A DNA stretch of 20,184 bases from Nitrosomonadales bacterium (lineage in GTDB: Bacteria > Pseudomonadota > Gammaproteobacteria > Burkholderiales > Gallionellaceae). Below, piece after piece: positions 7,462-16,475 of this stretch (positions within the stretch are counted from its first letter, which is position 1; the number at the start of each line of letters is the position of its first letter). Both the position numbers and the translations under genes were made by a program. Location: positions 1 through 20,184 of the forward strand of contig JADKHS010000022.1 in the NCBI GenBank assembly GCA_016721605.1, written 5' to 3'. The notes under the pieces are model-generated. The model searched no databases. It was not told the origin of the DNA and saw only the letters and a program-made list of their open reading frames with translations.

Positions 7462-8920
7462 ATGATGCGCACTATGAGAAAACCTGTACTCACAGTCGTT
7501 ATATTGATTACCTTGTTTGTATTAGATAGCTGCGGAAAGAAACAACAATCCCCCTCCAGTGACGACCAGTGGCGCTGTAAGCGCTGCATCGGCGGTTGTT
7601 GCGCTCCCGAATTTTACAGTTTTGGTCAAGAAAGAAGGACCTGCCGTTGTCAACATTAGCACTACACAGAAAATTCGCAGGGAGCATATTCCATTCCCGG
7701 CATTTCCTGGTACCAAACAAGATGACCCATTCTATGAGTTTTTTCGTCGGTTTGCGCCTGGCGAGACGCTCCCGCATGAATTTCGCAGTCAGTCACTCGG
7801 TTCCGGTTTCATTATTAGCCAGGACGGCTATATTCTTACCAACGCTCATGTCATCGATAATGCGGACGAGGTGACGGTGCGGCTGACTGATAAACGGGAG
7901 TTCAAAGCGAAGGTAATCGGTGCCGACAAGCGCAGCGATATTGCACTATTAAAAATTTCAGCTAAGGAGCTTCCTGTTGCGAGTATTGGTGACACCTCAA
8001 AGCTTGAGGTTGGCGAATGGGTCGTTGCAATTGGATCGCCATTCGGCTTCACCAACTCGGTTTCTCAGGGTATTGTAAGTGCCATTGGACGTAGCTTGCC
8101 CGGCGAAAATACCACGCCATTTATTCAGACGGATGTTCCGATTAACCCGGGGAATTCTGGAGGGCCGCTGTTCAATTTAAAAGGTGAGGTCATCGGTATC
8201 AATTCACAGATTTATAGCCGTAGCGGAGGCTATATGGGTTTGTCCTTTGCGATCCCGATCGACCTCGCAATAAAAGTAAAAAACGAGTTATTGAAGCATG
8301 GCACTGTCAAACGTGGCTGGCTTGGTGTGACGATTCAAGACGTAAGCCCTGAACATGCCAGATCATTTGGGCTGACAAAGGCAAGCGGTGCGCTGATTAC
8401 TACGGTAGGGAAGGATACACCGGCAGCACGGGCCGGCCTTGAGATCGGAGATATTATCTTAAAGTTAAATGGTAAAGAACTGACAGATGCAGATGATTTA
8501 GCTCGCACAGTTGCCGATGCCGCGCCTGGATCAATTGCACGACTCAGCGTATGGCGTCGGGGAGCAGCAAAGGAAGTGGCAGTCACCCTTGGAGACACGG
8601 AAAGTGACCTCAAAACACTCAACAAACCGAAGCCGATGGACCAAGAAACGGCACCGGACAAAATTGGCTTGACTATGCATGAGTTGAATCCTGGTGAGCG
8701 GCAGATGCTGCGCACAGACGGCTATGTAGTAGTTGATGCAGTTGACGGTATTGCGGCAGAGTCAGGCATTCAGCCAAGGGATATTATTATCGCCATTAAT
8801 AGCCAGCGCATCTCCGGCATTAAGCAGTTCCGTACTGTGATGGCTGAAGTGGGCATGCGTGCCGCTTTGCTCGTGCAGCGTGACGGCAATATGATTTTTA
8901 TTCCATTGAAAAGCAAATAA
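7462..8920 (+). CDS. HtrA/DegP/DegQ-type periplasmic serine protease with two PDZ domains (frameshift near N-terminus)
   Basis: A trypsin-like serine endoprotease of protein quality control in the periplasm. Counting from GTG 7559 (453 residues), the catalytic triad is H97 (TNAHVID), D127 (SDIALLKI) and S200 (NPGNSGGPLF). PDZ1 spans about 250-345 (GWLGVTIQ...) and PDZ2 about 365-450. The normal N-terminus is encoded in another frame from ATG 7462: a positively charged start, a hydrophobic core TVVILITLFVL, then DSCGKKQQ, a probable lipoprotein or signal sequence with an atypical lipobox. That frame ends at 7659 in unrelated sequence. Removing one C from the CCCCC run at 7550-7554 joins the two as SCGKKQQSPPVTTSGAVSAA. 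The GTG at 7559 has no ribosome site and would give a protein without export signal, so the frameshift reading is preferred. It follows the BCAM0308-like gene by 10 bases. Confidence 0.88.
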
Positions 8921-9053
8921 TAGATAGAGGGTGCGTGTACATGATTCAACGGTACTGCAACGAAAACGGGCATCATTGAGTTACGCGGTGAGCAAAAGTG
9001 TCTGTCTCATGCCTACCCAAAATAAATGTTATCGTTAGTGGTTGTTAAATAGA

Positions 9054-9575
9054 TCAATATATTATTGCCTTCCATGCCCTCAATTTCTCATCAAAGGAAA
9101 GTGTGGCATTTGCTGGACTCGTTGAAGGTAGGCGAATATATTCGACATTTAAGGAGTTTTGAAGAAATGGTTGCACAAGCCTCATATACAGACTTTCCGC
9201 TTTGGCCCCGTTAAAACACACCCTATGAATGTGCGGGTGATTGTTAAAAAAGCTGGCAAAATCGTTTAGCATGATTGTGTCATGGTCTATATCAGAATCG
9301 AGACTACTCTCCCGCCTACATGACTTCAAAACGTCCCAGAGTGCGATTCTTGCCGCAACAATTGATGATGTTCTGGCTTCATAAGAATTTACCGCTTTGA
9401 CGCCAAGAATTTCGCTAATAATCTTCCAGAATACGTTTCGTGGATGTGCGTAATACTGCTGTGCTTGCAAAGAGGCCTTGCCTGGCATCGTGCCAAGGAT
9501 AAGGACGCTTGAATTATGTCTTTCGATTGGCGGGAAGCTATGAATATGAACTATCGGAGGATTTTCAATAATCAT
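9054..9575 (-). CDS. hypoxanthine (deoxyinosine)/uracil DNA glycosylase, UDG family 6 (HDG)-like
   Basis: A protein of 173 residues matching the length of the DNA-deoxyinosine glycosylase family. The first motif region is LILGTMPGKASLQAQQYYAH (about 25-44), followed by PRNVFWKII. The C-terminal motif is PSTSPAN (about 150-156) with the usual ...FDEKLRAWKAII end. These enzymes remove hypoxanthine or uracil formed by base deamination, starting base-excision repair in the cytoplasm. The ATG at 9573-9575 has no strong Shine-Dalgarno sequence; AT-rich sequence upstream could contain its promoter. The gene is convergent with the HtrA-type gene (133-base gap, no clear terminator) and stands alone, so its neighbours say nothing about its role. 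Confidence 0.85.
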   Translation of the reverse strand: MIIENPPIVHIHSFPPIERHNSSVLILGTMPGKASLQAQQYYAHPRNVFWKIISEILGVKAVNSYEARTSSIVAARIALWDVLKSCRRESSLDSDIDHDTIMLNDFASFFNNHPHIHRVCFNGAKAESLYMRLVQPFLQNSLNVEYIRLPSTSPANATLSFDEKLRAWKAIIY

Positions 9576-9741
9576 TGGGTTGCTTGAAATTTTTTTATTT
9601 TTATAATAATTAACATGGAGTTATAAATTTACGAGAGGGATTGCGCTAATTCGAGGAAAAAAAGAGGATTTCTTAATATTTTTAAGACAATCCTAACGTT
9701 TTTCTAATTTCAATATTGTAAATATAATATAAATATATTTT

Positions 9742-9755
9742 CTATGTAAACATAG
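9742..9755. promoter_or_regulatory. 14-bp palindrome upstream of AIM24-family gene (possible operator)
   Basis: CTATGTAAACATAG is a perfect inverted repeat (CTATGT-AA-ACATAG), about 62 bases before the start codon at 9817. It lies within a very AT-rich stretch (9576-9800) that otherwise shows no gene. Placement and symmetry suit a dimeric regulator site, but no regulator is identified. Confidence 0.35.
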
Positions 9756-9816
9756 CATGGGCTGTTGTCGCGGAAAGCAGCACGGCTTATAAGTCAATAA
9801 ATTTAAGGAGTATCAC

Positions 9817-10632
9817 ATGGCAATGGATGTTATCGACTACAAAATTTACGGATCAGAAATGCAGTTCGTAGAGATCGAACTTGATCCTGAGGAATCTGCT
9901 GTGGGCGAAGCCAGTTCCATGATGTACATGGAAGATGGCATTGATATGGACACGATATTTGGTGATGGCTCGGCACAACAATCTGGTATTTTTGGCAAGC
10001 TGCTGGGGGCTGGTAAGCGCGTGCTTACAGGTGAATCCCTGTTCACCACCGTCTATACAAATAAAGGTTCCGGAAAAAAGAAAGTTGCGTTCGGCGCCCC
10101 CCACCCAGGGAAATTGTTACCGATGAACCTGTCTGAACTCGGTGGCTCCCTTATTTGTCAGAAAGACGCTTTTCTATGTGCCGCCAAAGGGGTTTCGCTG
10201 TCGATCGCATTCCAGAAAAAAATTGGTACCGGATTTTTTGGTGGTGAAGGCTTCATTATGCAAAAGCTGGAAGGTGATGGTTTGGCATTTATTCACGCCG
10301 GTGGCACCATGATGAAGCGCGTTTTGGCACCGGGTGAAACGCTGCGCGTTGACACCGGTTGCCTGGTGGCAATGCAGCCTACAGTAGACTACGATATTCA
10401 ATATGTGGGCAAGATCAAAACTGCCTTATTTGGCGGAGAAGGCCTATTTTTCGCCGTGTTACGTGGGCCAGGTATGGTAATCATCCAATCCTTACCGTTC
10501 AATCGGCTGGCCTCGCGTATTTTTGCCGCAGCGCCAAAAAGTAGTGGTGTAGCGAGCGCATTTGGCTTGGGTAGCGGTGGTGGGCGCGAAGAAGGTGGCA
10601 TCTTGGGGGGAATATTTAATGGCGATGACTAA
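9817..10632 (+). CDS. AIM24/TIGR00266-family protein
   Basis: A soluble beta-rich protein of 271 residues. It has an acidic N-terminal section with SSMMYMEDGIDMDTIFGDGS, a Gly-rich hinge (GIFGKLLGAGKRVLTGES) and LFTTVYTN, then repeated beta units: PGKLLPMNLSELGG, AKGVSLSIAFQKKIGTGFFG, GEGFIMQKLEGDG, FIHAGGTMMKRVLAPGETL, VDTGCLVAM and KTALFGGEGLFFAVLRGPG. This order is typical of TIGR00266 proteins, bacterial relatives of the yeast mitochondrial protein Aim24; the molecular function is unknown. The C-terminal tail is Gly-rich and ends GILGGIFNGDD. The start is ATG at 9817 behind AAGGAG with good spacing. The M48 protease gene begins 28 bases after its stop, consistent with one operon. Family call is confident, role is not. 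Confidence 0.88.
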   Translation: MAMDVIDYKIYGSEMQFVEIELDPEESAVGEASSMMYMEDGIDMDTIFGDGSAQQSGIFGKLLGAGKRVLTGESLFTTVYTNKGSGKKKVAFGAPHPGKLLPMNLSELGGSLICQKDAFLCAAKGVSLSIAFQKKIGTGFFGGEGFIMQKLEGDGLAFIHAGGTMMKRVLAPGETLRVDTGCLVAMQPTVDYDIQYVGKIKTALFGGEGLFFAVLRGPGMVIIQSLPFNRLASRIFAAAPKSSGVASAFGLGSGGGREEGGILGGIFNGDD

Positions 10633-10660
10633 ACGGTAAGCTCAACTATCCCAACTCAAC

Positions 10661-11794
10661 ATGGCTGAACCCAATAAAATCATAGGGCTTGCTTGGGGGC
10701 CCGGATTCCAGAGTACTGGCAGCCCGGTTGAAGTCTCGATATCGGGCCACGGACTGCGACTGGCCACACAGGATGAGCACGACGGTATGCCTGCTTGGAG
10801 CAAAATCTCTGTGCGTAAAGGTGGATTCAATGACAGTCAAGTGATGGTCGAGTGGCATGGCCGTGCTGGGAGTTACACGCTGACAGTATCGGACATACCA
10901 TCGATAGCCGCGCTTAAAGCGCAACTTAAAACTGCCACCCAGAATAACGAAAATCTCAAATCTACTGGGGCCAGAAGAGGGGATAGAGCTACTTTCATTT
11001 GGTCACATGTATTTATCTGGGGCATATTCGTATTGCCGATATTGGTGCTCGCCACGGTTCTATGGGAGCACGAGAGACTTACCGCATGGGCCATCTCACA
11101 TGTCACCGTGAAACAAGAACGCAAACTGGGCGAGAAAATATTCGCGCTCACCAAACAGCAACTGACACTGATTGAAGGCCCGGGCGCCAACATGGTGCGG
11201 GAGCTAGGCGCACGGCTCACGCAAGGTTCTGCATATCAATATGAGTTCTATGTGGCGAACGATGCGTCGGTTAACGCTTTTGCGATGCCCGGCGGTTTCG
11301 TTGTAATGAATACTGGATTACTGGCGCTAGCCGATAATGCTGAACAGGTGGCGGGTGTGCTTGCGCATGAAATTCAGCACGTGGAAAAACGCCATACTTT
11401 AAATGGTATGGTGCAATCAGCAGGTCTGATGGCAACGATCAGCTTGGTGTTTGGCGATTTAAACGGTGCAGCTGCGCTTGGCTCTGATCTGATCAGGCTT
11501 AAATTTTCACGCCAGCATGAAGCCGATGCCGATGCAGAAGGTCTGAAAGCTTTGGTTGTTTCAGGTATTTCGCCCACAGGAATGCGTGATTTCTTTCAGA
11601 AAATGAGTGAAAAAGAGACCCTCGATCTGGGATGGTTTTCGTCCCATCCCGCAAGCAACGACCGCTTCGCGTCACTTGATGCAGCCATTAAAGCGCTATT
11701 GCCGACAGCGGTCGTGGTTAAGCCGCTACCTTATGATTATGCAGCGATAAAAGCGGTACTCCCGGTACATTTCAAACCTGGTGGGAAAATTTGA
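10661..11794 (+). CDS. membrane-anchored M48-family zinc metalloprotease
   Basis: A protein of 377 residues. The N-terminal roughly 85 residues form a small beta domain (WSKISVRKGGFNDSQVMVEW, then GSYTLTVSD), resembling the PH-like/DUF7092 domain at the front of some M48 proteases. One membrane segment follows (about 112-134, VFIWGIFVLPILVLATVLW). The peptidase domain has HEIQH (H236, E237, H240) and a third zinc ligand E287 in RQHEADADAEG, plus the conserved SSHPASNDR near the end. The catalytic domain after one helix suggests a periplasmic protease tethered to the inner membrane, similar in use to BepA/LoiP or Oma1-like quality-control enzymes; orientation is inferred. It starts at ATG 10661 without a strong ribosome site and is probably coupled to the AIM24-family gene. 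Substrate unknown. Confidence 0.88.
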   Translation: MAEPNKIIGLAWGPGFQSTGSPVEVSISGHGLRLATQDEHDGMPAWSKISVRKGGFNDSQVMVEWHGRAGSYTLTVSDIPSIAALKAQLKTATQNNENLKSTGARRGDRATFIWSHVFIWGIFVLPILVLATVLWEHERLTAWAISHVTVKQERKLGEKIFALTKQQLTLIEGPGANMVRELGARLTQGSAYQYEFYVANDASVNAFAMPGGFVVMNTGLLALADNAEQVAGVLAHEIQHVEKRHTLNGMVQSAGLMATISLVFGDLNGAAALGSDLIRLKFSRQHEADADAEGLKALVVSGISPTGMRDFFQKMSEKETLDLGWFSSHPASNDRFASLDAAIKALLPTAVVVKPLPYDYAAIKAVLPVHFKPGGKI

Positions 11795-11848
11795 CGGAAG
11801 GGTTCTTCGTTCCTCGGGGATGCATACCTAGCAGACTTAATCCAATAT

Positions 11849-12754
11849 TCAAGAAATACGAGTTTCTATTTTTTCAGCTGGAATGGTTACGGCTTGTATA
11901 GGCTGACCTTTGCGTGATCCCAAGGCATAAGAGTAAATCCGCGTAAATTCAGCGCCCAACAAAAAAATCTGGGCAGAGTAATATATCCACACCAACACAA
12001 CTACGAGCGAACCTGCCGCTCCAAATCCTGAAGCAACGCCGCTTCTGCCAATGTAAAAGCCGATCAGAAATTTTCCGACCGTAAACAGAAACGCGGTAAC
12101 CACCGCACCAATCCATACATCGCGCCAATCTATCTTCATTCGTGGCATTAATTTGTAGATCATTGCAAATGCAATCGTAATGAACACAAAACTCAGTGTT
12201 ACATCGACTAAATTTGCTAGAAGCCAAAATCCGCCAAATAAAGGTTCCCACCATTTCCCTAATGCCGCCAACGCAGCACTAAATATGAGCGAAACAATCA
12301 ATAGAAAACCTATGCCCAAGATCATTCCAAAAGAAAGCAGCCGCGTGCGAATTAATCCAGATACACCCGCATCCTCAGTTTTTTTTGGTGCGCGCCATAT
12401 TCTATCCAGGTCATCCTGTAGTTCAGCAAATACTGTAGTCGCGCCAATCAGGAGTAAAGCCACGCCGATAATAGTGGCAGTTACACTCTCTGTAGGCTTA
12501 CTAACGCTTTCGAGCAAACCTTGCACAACCAACGCTTCGGTTTCTCCCATGAAATTTTGTAACTGGGTAATAATTTCTCCCCTTGCCACGTCAGTGCCAA
12601 AAATAAACCCAGCTATAGATATAACAATTAGCAGAAGTGGTGCCATCGAAAACACCGCGTAATAGGCAAGCGCTGCCCCCATGCTTGGGGCATTGTCGTC
12701 AATCCACGCTGAAAAAGTGGCTTTGACAAGATTTAAGATTGGTTTGATATTCAT
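11849..12754 (-). CDS. YihY/virulence factor BrkB family membrane protein
   Basis: A membrane protein of 301 residues with six or so predicted helices. Typical family features include AWIDDNAPSMGAALAYYAVF near the N-terminus, PLLLIVISIAGFIFG, a DLDRIWRAP loop, and GAAGSLVVVLVWIYYSAQIFLLGAEFTRIYSY toward the C-terminus. The family was once annotated as RNase BN and as serum-resistance factor BrkB; its true activity remains unclear, with transport or envelope roles suggested. ATG at 12754 is preferred to an upstream TTG at 12769 because an AGAG-containing site precedes it at about eight bases. It is convergent with the M48 gene (54-base gap). Confidence 0.9.
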   Translation of the reverse strand: MNIKPILNLVKATFSAWIDDNAPSMGAALAYYAVFSMAPLLLIVISIAGFIFGTDVARGEIITQLQNFMGETEALVVQGLLESVSKPTESVTATIIGVALLLIGATTVFAELQDDLDRIWRAPKKTEDAGVSGLIRTRLLSFGMILGIGFLLIVSLIFSAALAALGKWWEPLFGGFWLLANLVDVTLSFVFITIAFAMIYKLMPRMKIDWRDVWIGAVVTAFLFTVGKFLIGFYIGRSGVASGFGAAGSLVVVLVWIYYSAQIFLLGAEFTRIYSYALGSRKGQPIQAVTIPAEKIETRIS

Positions 12755-13019
12755 GGGATTACTCTGCAAAACTAATAATAATTGTTACACATCTTTAGAT
12801 TACTCGTTTTAATACTTGCGCATGCCAAATTTTCTTGGAATTGAACCTGAAGCTGAATATAACTATCTTTCAAAATGGAAACTATTTATATTTTGCGAGT
12901 TTAATTCATCTCACTTTGGGGTGAAGACTGGCTTTTATTAAATCAGTCAACGTTGTTATGGTGCTATGCGTTTTTGATTGAAGGACGGCTCCGTCGTTCA
13001 TTTTTGCAAGAGGACTATA

Positions 13020-13313
13020 ATGAAAAAATTGCTACTGGCTTTTATTACATTTGTTATTTCTACCGGCATTGCGATGGCTACTGTAAACCTAAATACGGCC
13101 ACAAAGGAAGAATTAGACGCAGTGAAGGGTGTCGGCCCGGCGAAGGCACAGTCGATCATCGATTACCGTAAAAAGAATGGTTCATTCAAGAGTGTGGATG
13201 AATTAGAAAATGTTAAAGGCTTTGGTAGCAAGTCGGTAAAAAAGCTACGTTCTGAATTAACTGTATCCGGTGCTTCTACTGCAAAGCCAGTTAAAGCAGG
13301 CGAAAAAAAATAA
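13020..13313 (+). CDS. secreted ComEA-like helix-hairpin-helix protein
   Basis: A protein of 97 residues with a signal peptide (MKKLLLAFITFVISTGIAMA, cleaved near residue 20), then VNLNTATKEELDAVKGVG and a pair of helix-hairpin-helix motifs at about 35-43 (VKGVGPAKA) and 65-72 (VKGFGSKS). The tail is short and Lys/Ala-rich. This is the compact Gram-negative ComEA form, a periplasmic DNA-binding protein that pulls incoming DNA through the outer membrane during natural transformation; many bacteria carry copies without proven competence. The start is ATG at 13020 after AGAGGA rather than the upstream in-frame ATG at 12978, which would bury the signal peptide. The gene stands alone, between the YihY gene and cysM. 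Confidence 0.9.
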   Translation: MKKLLLAFITFVISTGIAMATVNLNTATKEELDAVKGVGPAKAQSIIDYRKKNGSFKSVDELENVKGFGSKSVKKLRSELTVSGASTAKPVKAGEKK

Positions 13314-13429
13314 AATTAAGAAACAGTTTAATGTGATGTACTGTTTTACTGCTTTTTATCTCTGACTAGATACACTGAATTTCGGTCGCGTTAGACCATT
13401 TAAAGTTTGATCTCTGTTTTTGATGTGGT

Positions 13430-13478
13430 ATAAATAATAACCCCGTCTAGCGTAAGTTTTGACGGGGTTATTATTTAT
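13430..13478. terminator. strong stem-loop, probable bidirectional terminator
   Basis: An 18-bp perfect stem, 13430-13447 with 13461-13478, containing AATAATAACCCCGTC and GACGGGGTTATTATT around a 13-base loop. The GC-rich base next to the loop with A- and T-rich outer arms is the pattern of a factor-independent terminator. It would end comEA-like transcription (a weaker AAACAGT/ACTGTTT hairpin at 13321-13346 precedes it) and lies 49 bases before the cysM start, so it might also act within the cysM leader. Confidence 0.75.
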
Positions 13479-13526
13479 GCCCGTACGTAACGGTAAAATA
13501 AAACCCTTTGTTTCCGGACTACATAG

Positions 13527-14414
13527 ATGTACCACACTATTGAACATTTTGTTGGCAACACGCCGCTGGTCCGGCTAAAACGTATTCCCGGTGTCACGAG
13601 CAATGTGCTGTTGGCCAAGCTGGAAGGCAATAATCCTGCCGGCTCGGTAAAAGATCGTCCGGCGCTGTCAATGATCATGCAGGCCGAAAAACGCGGTGAC
13701 ATTAAACCGGGTGATACGTTAATAGAAGCGACCAGTGGCAATACTGGCATTGCGCTTGCGATGGTAGCGGCTATGCGAGGCTACAAGATGATACTGGTGA
13801 TGCCTGAAAACCAGAGTATCGAGCGTCGCCAGAGCATGCGCGCATACGGCGCGGAATTGGTGCTGACATCCAAGGAGGGCAGCATGGAATTAGCGCGCGA
13901 TATGGCGGAGAAACTGCGCGACGAAGGGCGCGGGGTCATTCTCGACCAATTCGCTAACGCGGACAATCCTCTGGCGCATTATCAGGGCACCGCACCGGAA
14001 ATTTGGCGAGACACGCAGGGCAGCATCACTCATTTCATTAGCAGTATGGGCACCACCGGCACAATCATGGGGTGTTCGCGCTATTTCAAGGAAAAAAATC
14101 CCCACATTCAAATCATCGGCGCACAACCGGAGGAGGGGGCGCAAATCCCCGGCATTCGCAAATGGCCTGAAGCTTACCTTCCGAAAATTTATGATACCCA
14201 GCGTGTAGATAAGCTGATGAACGTTGGTCAGCAAGAGGCGGAAGAAATGACTCGTCGCTTGGCGAGTGAAGAAGGCATTTTTTGTGGCATCTCATCCGGC
14301 GGCGCGTTGGCAGTGGCGCTACGCGTCGCGCAGACGGTGCAGAACGCAACCATCGTGTTCATTGTGTGTGATCGGGGAGATCGCTATTTGAGTACGGGTG
14401 TATTTCCGGCGTGA
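13527..14414 (+). CDS. cysM: cysteine synthase B (O-acetylserine sulfhydrylase B)
   Basis: A PLP-dependent enzyme of 295 residues that forms L-cysteine from O-acetylserine and sulfide or thiosulfate in the cytoplasm. The N-terminus has IEHFVGNTPLVRL. The PLP lysine is K42 in AGSVKDRPA, the substrate loop is EATSGNTGIALAM (about 67-79), the phosphate-binding Gly/Thr loop is SSMGTTGTIMG (about 172-182), and GISSGGALAV follows near 257. The arm KWPEAYLPKIYD and the short C-terminus (DRGDRYLSTGVF) favour CysM over CysK. No strong Shine-Dalgarno precedes the ATG, and the promoter would have to lie in or before the stem-loop upstream. It is convergent with the ABC-F gene, 40 bases apart. Confidence 0.95.
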   Translation: MYHTIEHFVGNTPLVRLKRIPGVTSNVLLAKLEGNNPAGSVKDRPALSMIMQAEKRGDIKPGDTLIEATSGNTGIALAMVAAMRGYKMILVMPENQSIERRQSMRAYGAELVLTSKEGSMELARDMAEKLRDEGRGVILDQFANADNPLAHYQGTAPEIWRDTQGSITHFISSMGTTGTIMGCSRYFKEKNPHIQIIGAQPEEGAQIPGIRKWPEAYLPKIYDTQRVDKLMNVGQQEAEEMTRRLASEEGIFCGISSGGALAVALRVAQTVQNATIVFIVCDRGDRYLSTGVFPA

Positions 14415-14454
14415 TGTGCTTGTTTCTGCAATTAAGGTTCTTGGGTCGTCGGAG

Positions 14455-16308
14455 CTAGATTCCTTCTTCCATAGCCATTTCAAGTTCCAGCCAGCTTTCC
14501 TCCAATTCGGCCACTTTTTTTTCAAAGGTTGCATGCAAGGCGTTCAGCTTGATGATTTCATCACGGTCAGGATTGGCATAGGTAGCTGGATCGGCCAACT
14601 GGCGGTTGACTTCAGCCAGTTCCGCCTGAGCTTTTGACAACGCGGCTTCGAGTTTGGATTGCTTCGATAAAAGTACCTTCTTATTTGGCTTGGATACGGT
14701 TGGCTGGCGCGATTTTTCTGGTTGAGCTTGAGTCGTTTCGCGCGGGCGGCGTGTTTCAATCCAATTTTTGTAGTCTTCCAAATCGCCATCAAACAGTTTG
14801 GCATTACCATCCGCAACTAGCCATAACTCATCGGCTACGGCACGGATCAGGCTGCGGTCGTGGGACACCAATACCACTGCGCCAGTGTATTCTTCGAGCG
14901 CCAGGGTGAGGGCGTCGCGCATGTCCAGATCGAGATGGTTGGTTGGTTCGTCGAGCAACAATAAATGTGGCTTTTGCCAAGCAAGCAAGGCTAGCGCCAA
15001 ACGGCTTTTTTCGCCACCGGAAAAGCTTGCCACCGGGCGATCTTCGCTGTCTCCAGCCAGACCGAAGCGGCCGAGAAAGGTGCGCAGTGCCAGTGTCGTT
15101 ACTTTGGGCGCCAGCTTTTCCATGTGTTGCAACGGTGTAGCCGCGCTGTCCAGGTTTTCCAGCTGATGTTGAGCGAAGTAACCGATGCGGATGTCGGGCG
15201 TGATTTCCAGCTTGCCTGAGGTGGGCTTAAGCTCGCCTACCAACAGCTTGATCAGGGTGGATTTTCCGGCGCCGTTCGGCCCGAGCAGGGCAATGCGCGC
15301 GCCCGCCCGCAACACCAAGTCGACGTTATGAAATAGGGCCTTGTCGCCATAGCTAAAGCCCATTTTATCGGCACGCAGTAATAAGTCGGGGCTACGCTCC
15401 GGCGCCTCGATCTCCAGCTCGAAATGACCATCTGTAATATGGGCTGGGGCGATGCGCGTGAGCCGCTCCAGCGCTTTAACGCGGCTCTGTGCCTGCTTGG
15501 CCTTGGTTGCCTTGGCACTGAAGCGGCGGACAAAATCTTCCAAGTGCGCAATTTTTTCCTGCTGCTGGTGAAAAGCTTGATTTTGCTGTGCTATGCGCTC
15601 GGCGCGGGCGCGTTCAAAGTCGTCGTAGTTTCCGGTGTAGCTATCAATCACCTGGTTGTGAACATGGGCGATGCGGTTAACGCAGGCGTTGAGAAATTCG
15701 CGGTCATGCGAAACCAGAATAAGGCTGCCGGGGTAGCGTGCAAGGTATTGTTCAAGCCAGAGAATCGCCTCCAAGTCGAGGTGATTGGTAGGTTCATCCA
15801 GCAACAGCAAATCGGCTCTATGCATTAGCGCGCGAGCTAGATTCAAACGCATGCGCCAACCTCCGGAAAAACTGCTTACCGGGCGCTCCAGCGTGTCGTT
15901 GGCAAAACCTAATCCATTCAGCAGTTGAGCGGCACGGGCTTTGGCCACGTAGCCATTAATTGCTTCGTAGCGGTGCTGAGCATCGAACCAGGCTGAATCA
16001 TGCTGCTCCCGCGCCAGATTTTTTTCAAGCTCACGCAACTCCACGTCGCCGTCGAGCACGAATTCTAAAGCGGGCTGATCTGAGTTGGCGATTTCCTGCT
16101 CGACAAAAGCGATTGTTTTGCCAGATTGCAGGGAGATTTCGCCGCTGTCCGGTAAAACTTCGCGGCGAATCAGGCGAAATAGCGTGGATTTACCGCAGCC
16201 ATTTTTGCCTACCAACCCTATACGTTGGCTGGCGTAAGCCTGAAAATTTACTTGTTGCAATAGCGTCGTGCCGCCTTGCAGGTACGTCAGATTTTGAATG
16301 TTTAGCAT
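14455..16308 (-). CDS. ABC-F family ATPase, YheS-like
   Basis: A soluble tandem ATPase of 617 residues without membrane segments. Counting from ATG 16308, domain 1 has Walker A GKNGCGKST (34-42), signature SFSGGWRMRLNLARAL (from 146) and Walker B LLLLDEPTNHLDLEA (from 167). The linker includes RFSAKATKAKQAQSRVKALERL. Domain 2 has GPNGAGKST (343-351), SFSGGEKSRLAL (from 428) and LLLLDEPTNHLDLDMR. The C-terminal coiled coil covers about 545-610. ABC-F proteins bind the ribosome E site and relieve stalled translation; sequence order and the LERPVSSFSGGW and GDLEDYKNW motifs closely match E. coli YheS rather than Uup or EttA. A frame extension to 16335 exists, but the family start MLNIQNLTYLQGG fits ATG 16308. 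No strong ribosome site is visible. Confidence 0.93.
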   Translation of the reverse strand: MLNIQNLTYLQGGTTLLQQVNFQAYASQRIGLVGKNGCGKSTLFRLIRREVLPDSGEISLQSGKTIAFVEQEIANSDQPALEFVLDGDVELRELEKNLAREQHDSAWFDAQHRYEAINGYVAKARAAQLLNGLGFANDTLERPVSSFSGGWRMRLNLARALMHRADLLLLDEPTNHLDLEAILWLEQYLARYPGSLILVSHDREFLNACVNRIAHVHNQVIDSYTGNYDDFERARAERIAQQNQAFHQQQEKIAHLEDFVRRFSAKATKAKQAQSRVKALERLTRIAPAHITDGHFELEIEAPERSPDLLLRADKMGFSYGDKALFHNVDLVLRAGARIALLGPNGAGKSTLIKLLVGELKPTSGKLEITPDIRIGYFAQHQLENLDSAATPLQHMEKLAPKVTTLALRTFLGRFGLAGDSEDRPVASFSGGEKSRLALALLAWQKPHLLLLDEPTNHLDLDMRDALTLALEEYTGAVVLVSHDRSLIRAVADELWLVADGNAKLFDGDLEDYKNWIETRRPRETTQAQPEKSRQPTVSKPNKKVLLSKQSKLEAALSKAQAELAEVNRQLADPATYANPDRDEIIKLNALHATFEKKVAELEESWLELEMAMEEGI

Positions 16309-16475
16309 GGTGTAATGATAACAGACGTACCACACCTTAAATATCAGAGCGAAAGCTGGATTAGCTTGTCCGATTGCGGGTATCGGTTAATGGCAGCAAT
16401 ATGTCATTGGTCTGCGCGGAATTGTAAATTTAACCGGGCACTCATGACAAAATCTGGCTAAATATATAGAACTGC

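Noticed and set aside
12978..13019. Upstream ATG extension of the ComEA-like protein
   Set aside because: It would place 14 residues before a standard signal peptide, and the ATG at 13020 has the better ribosome site.
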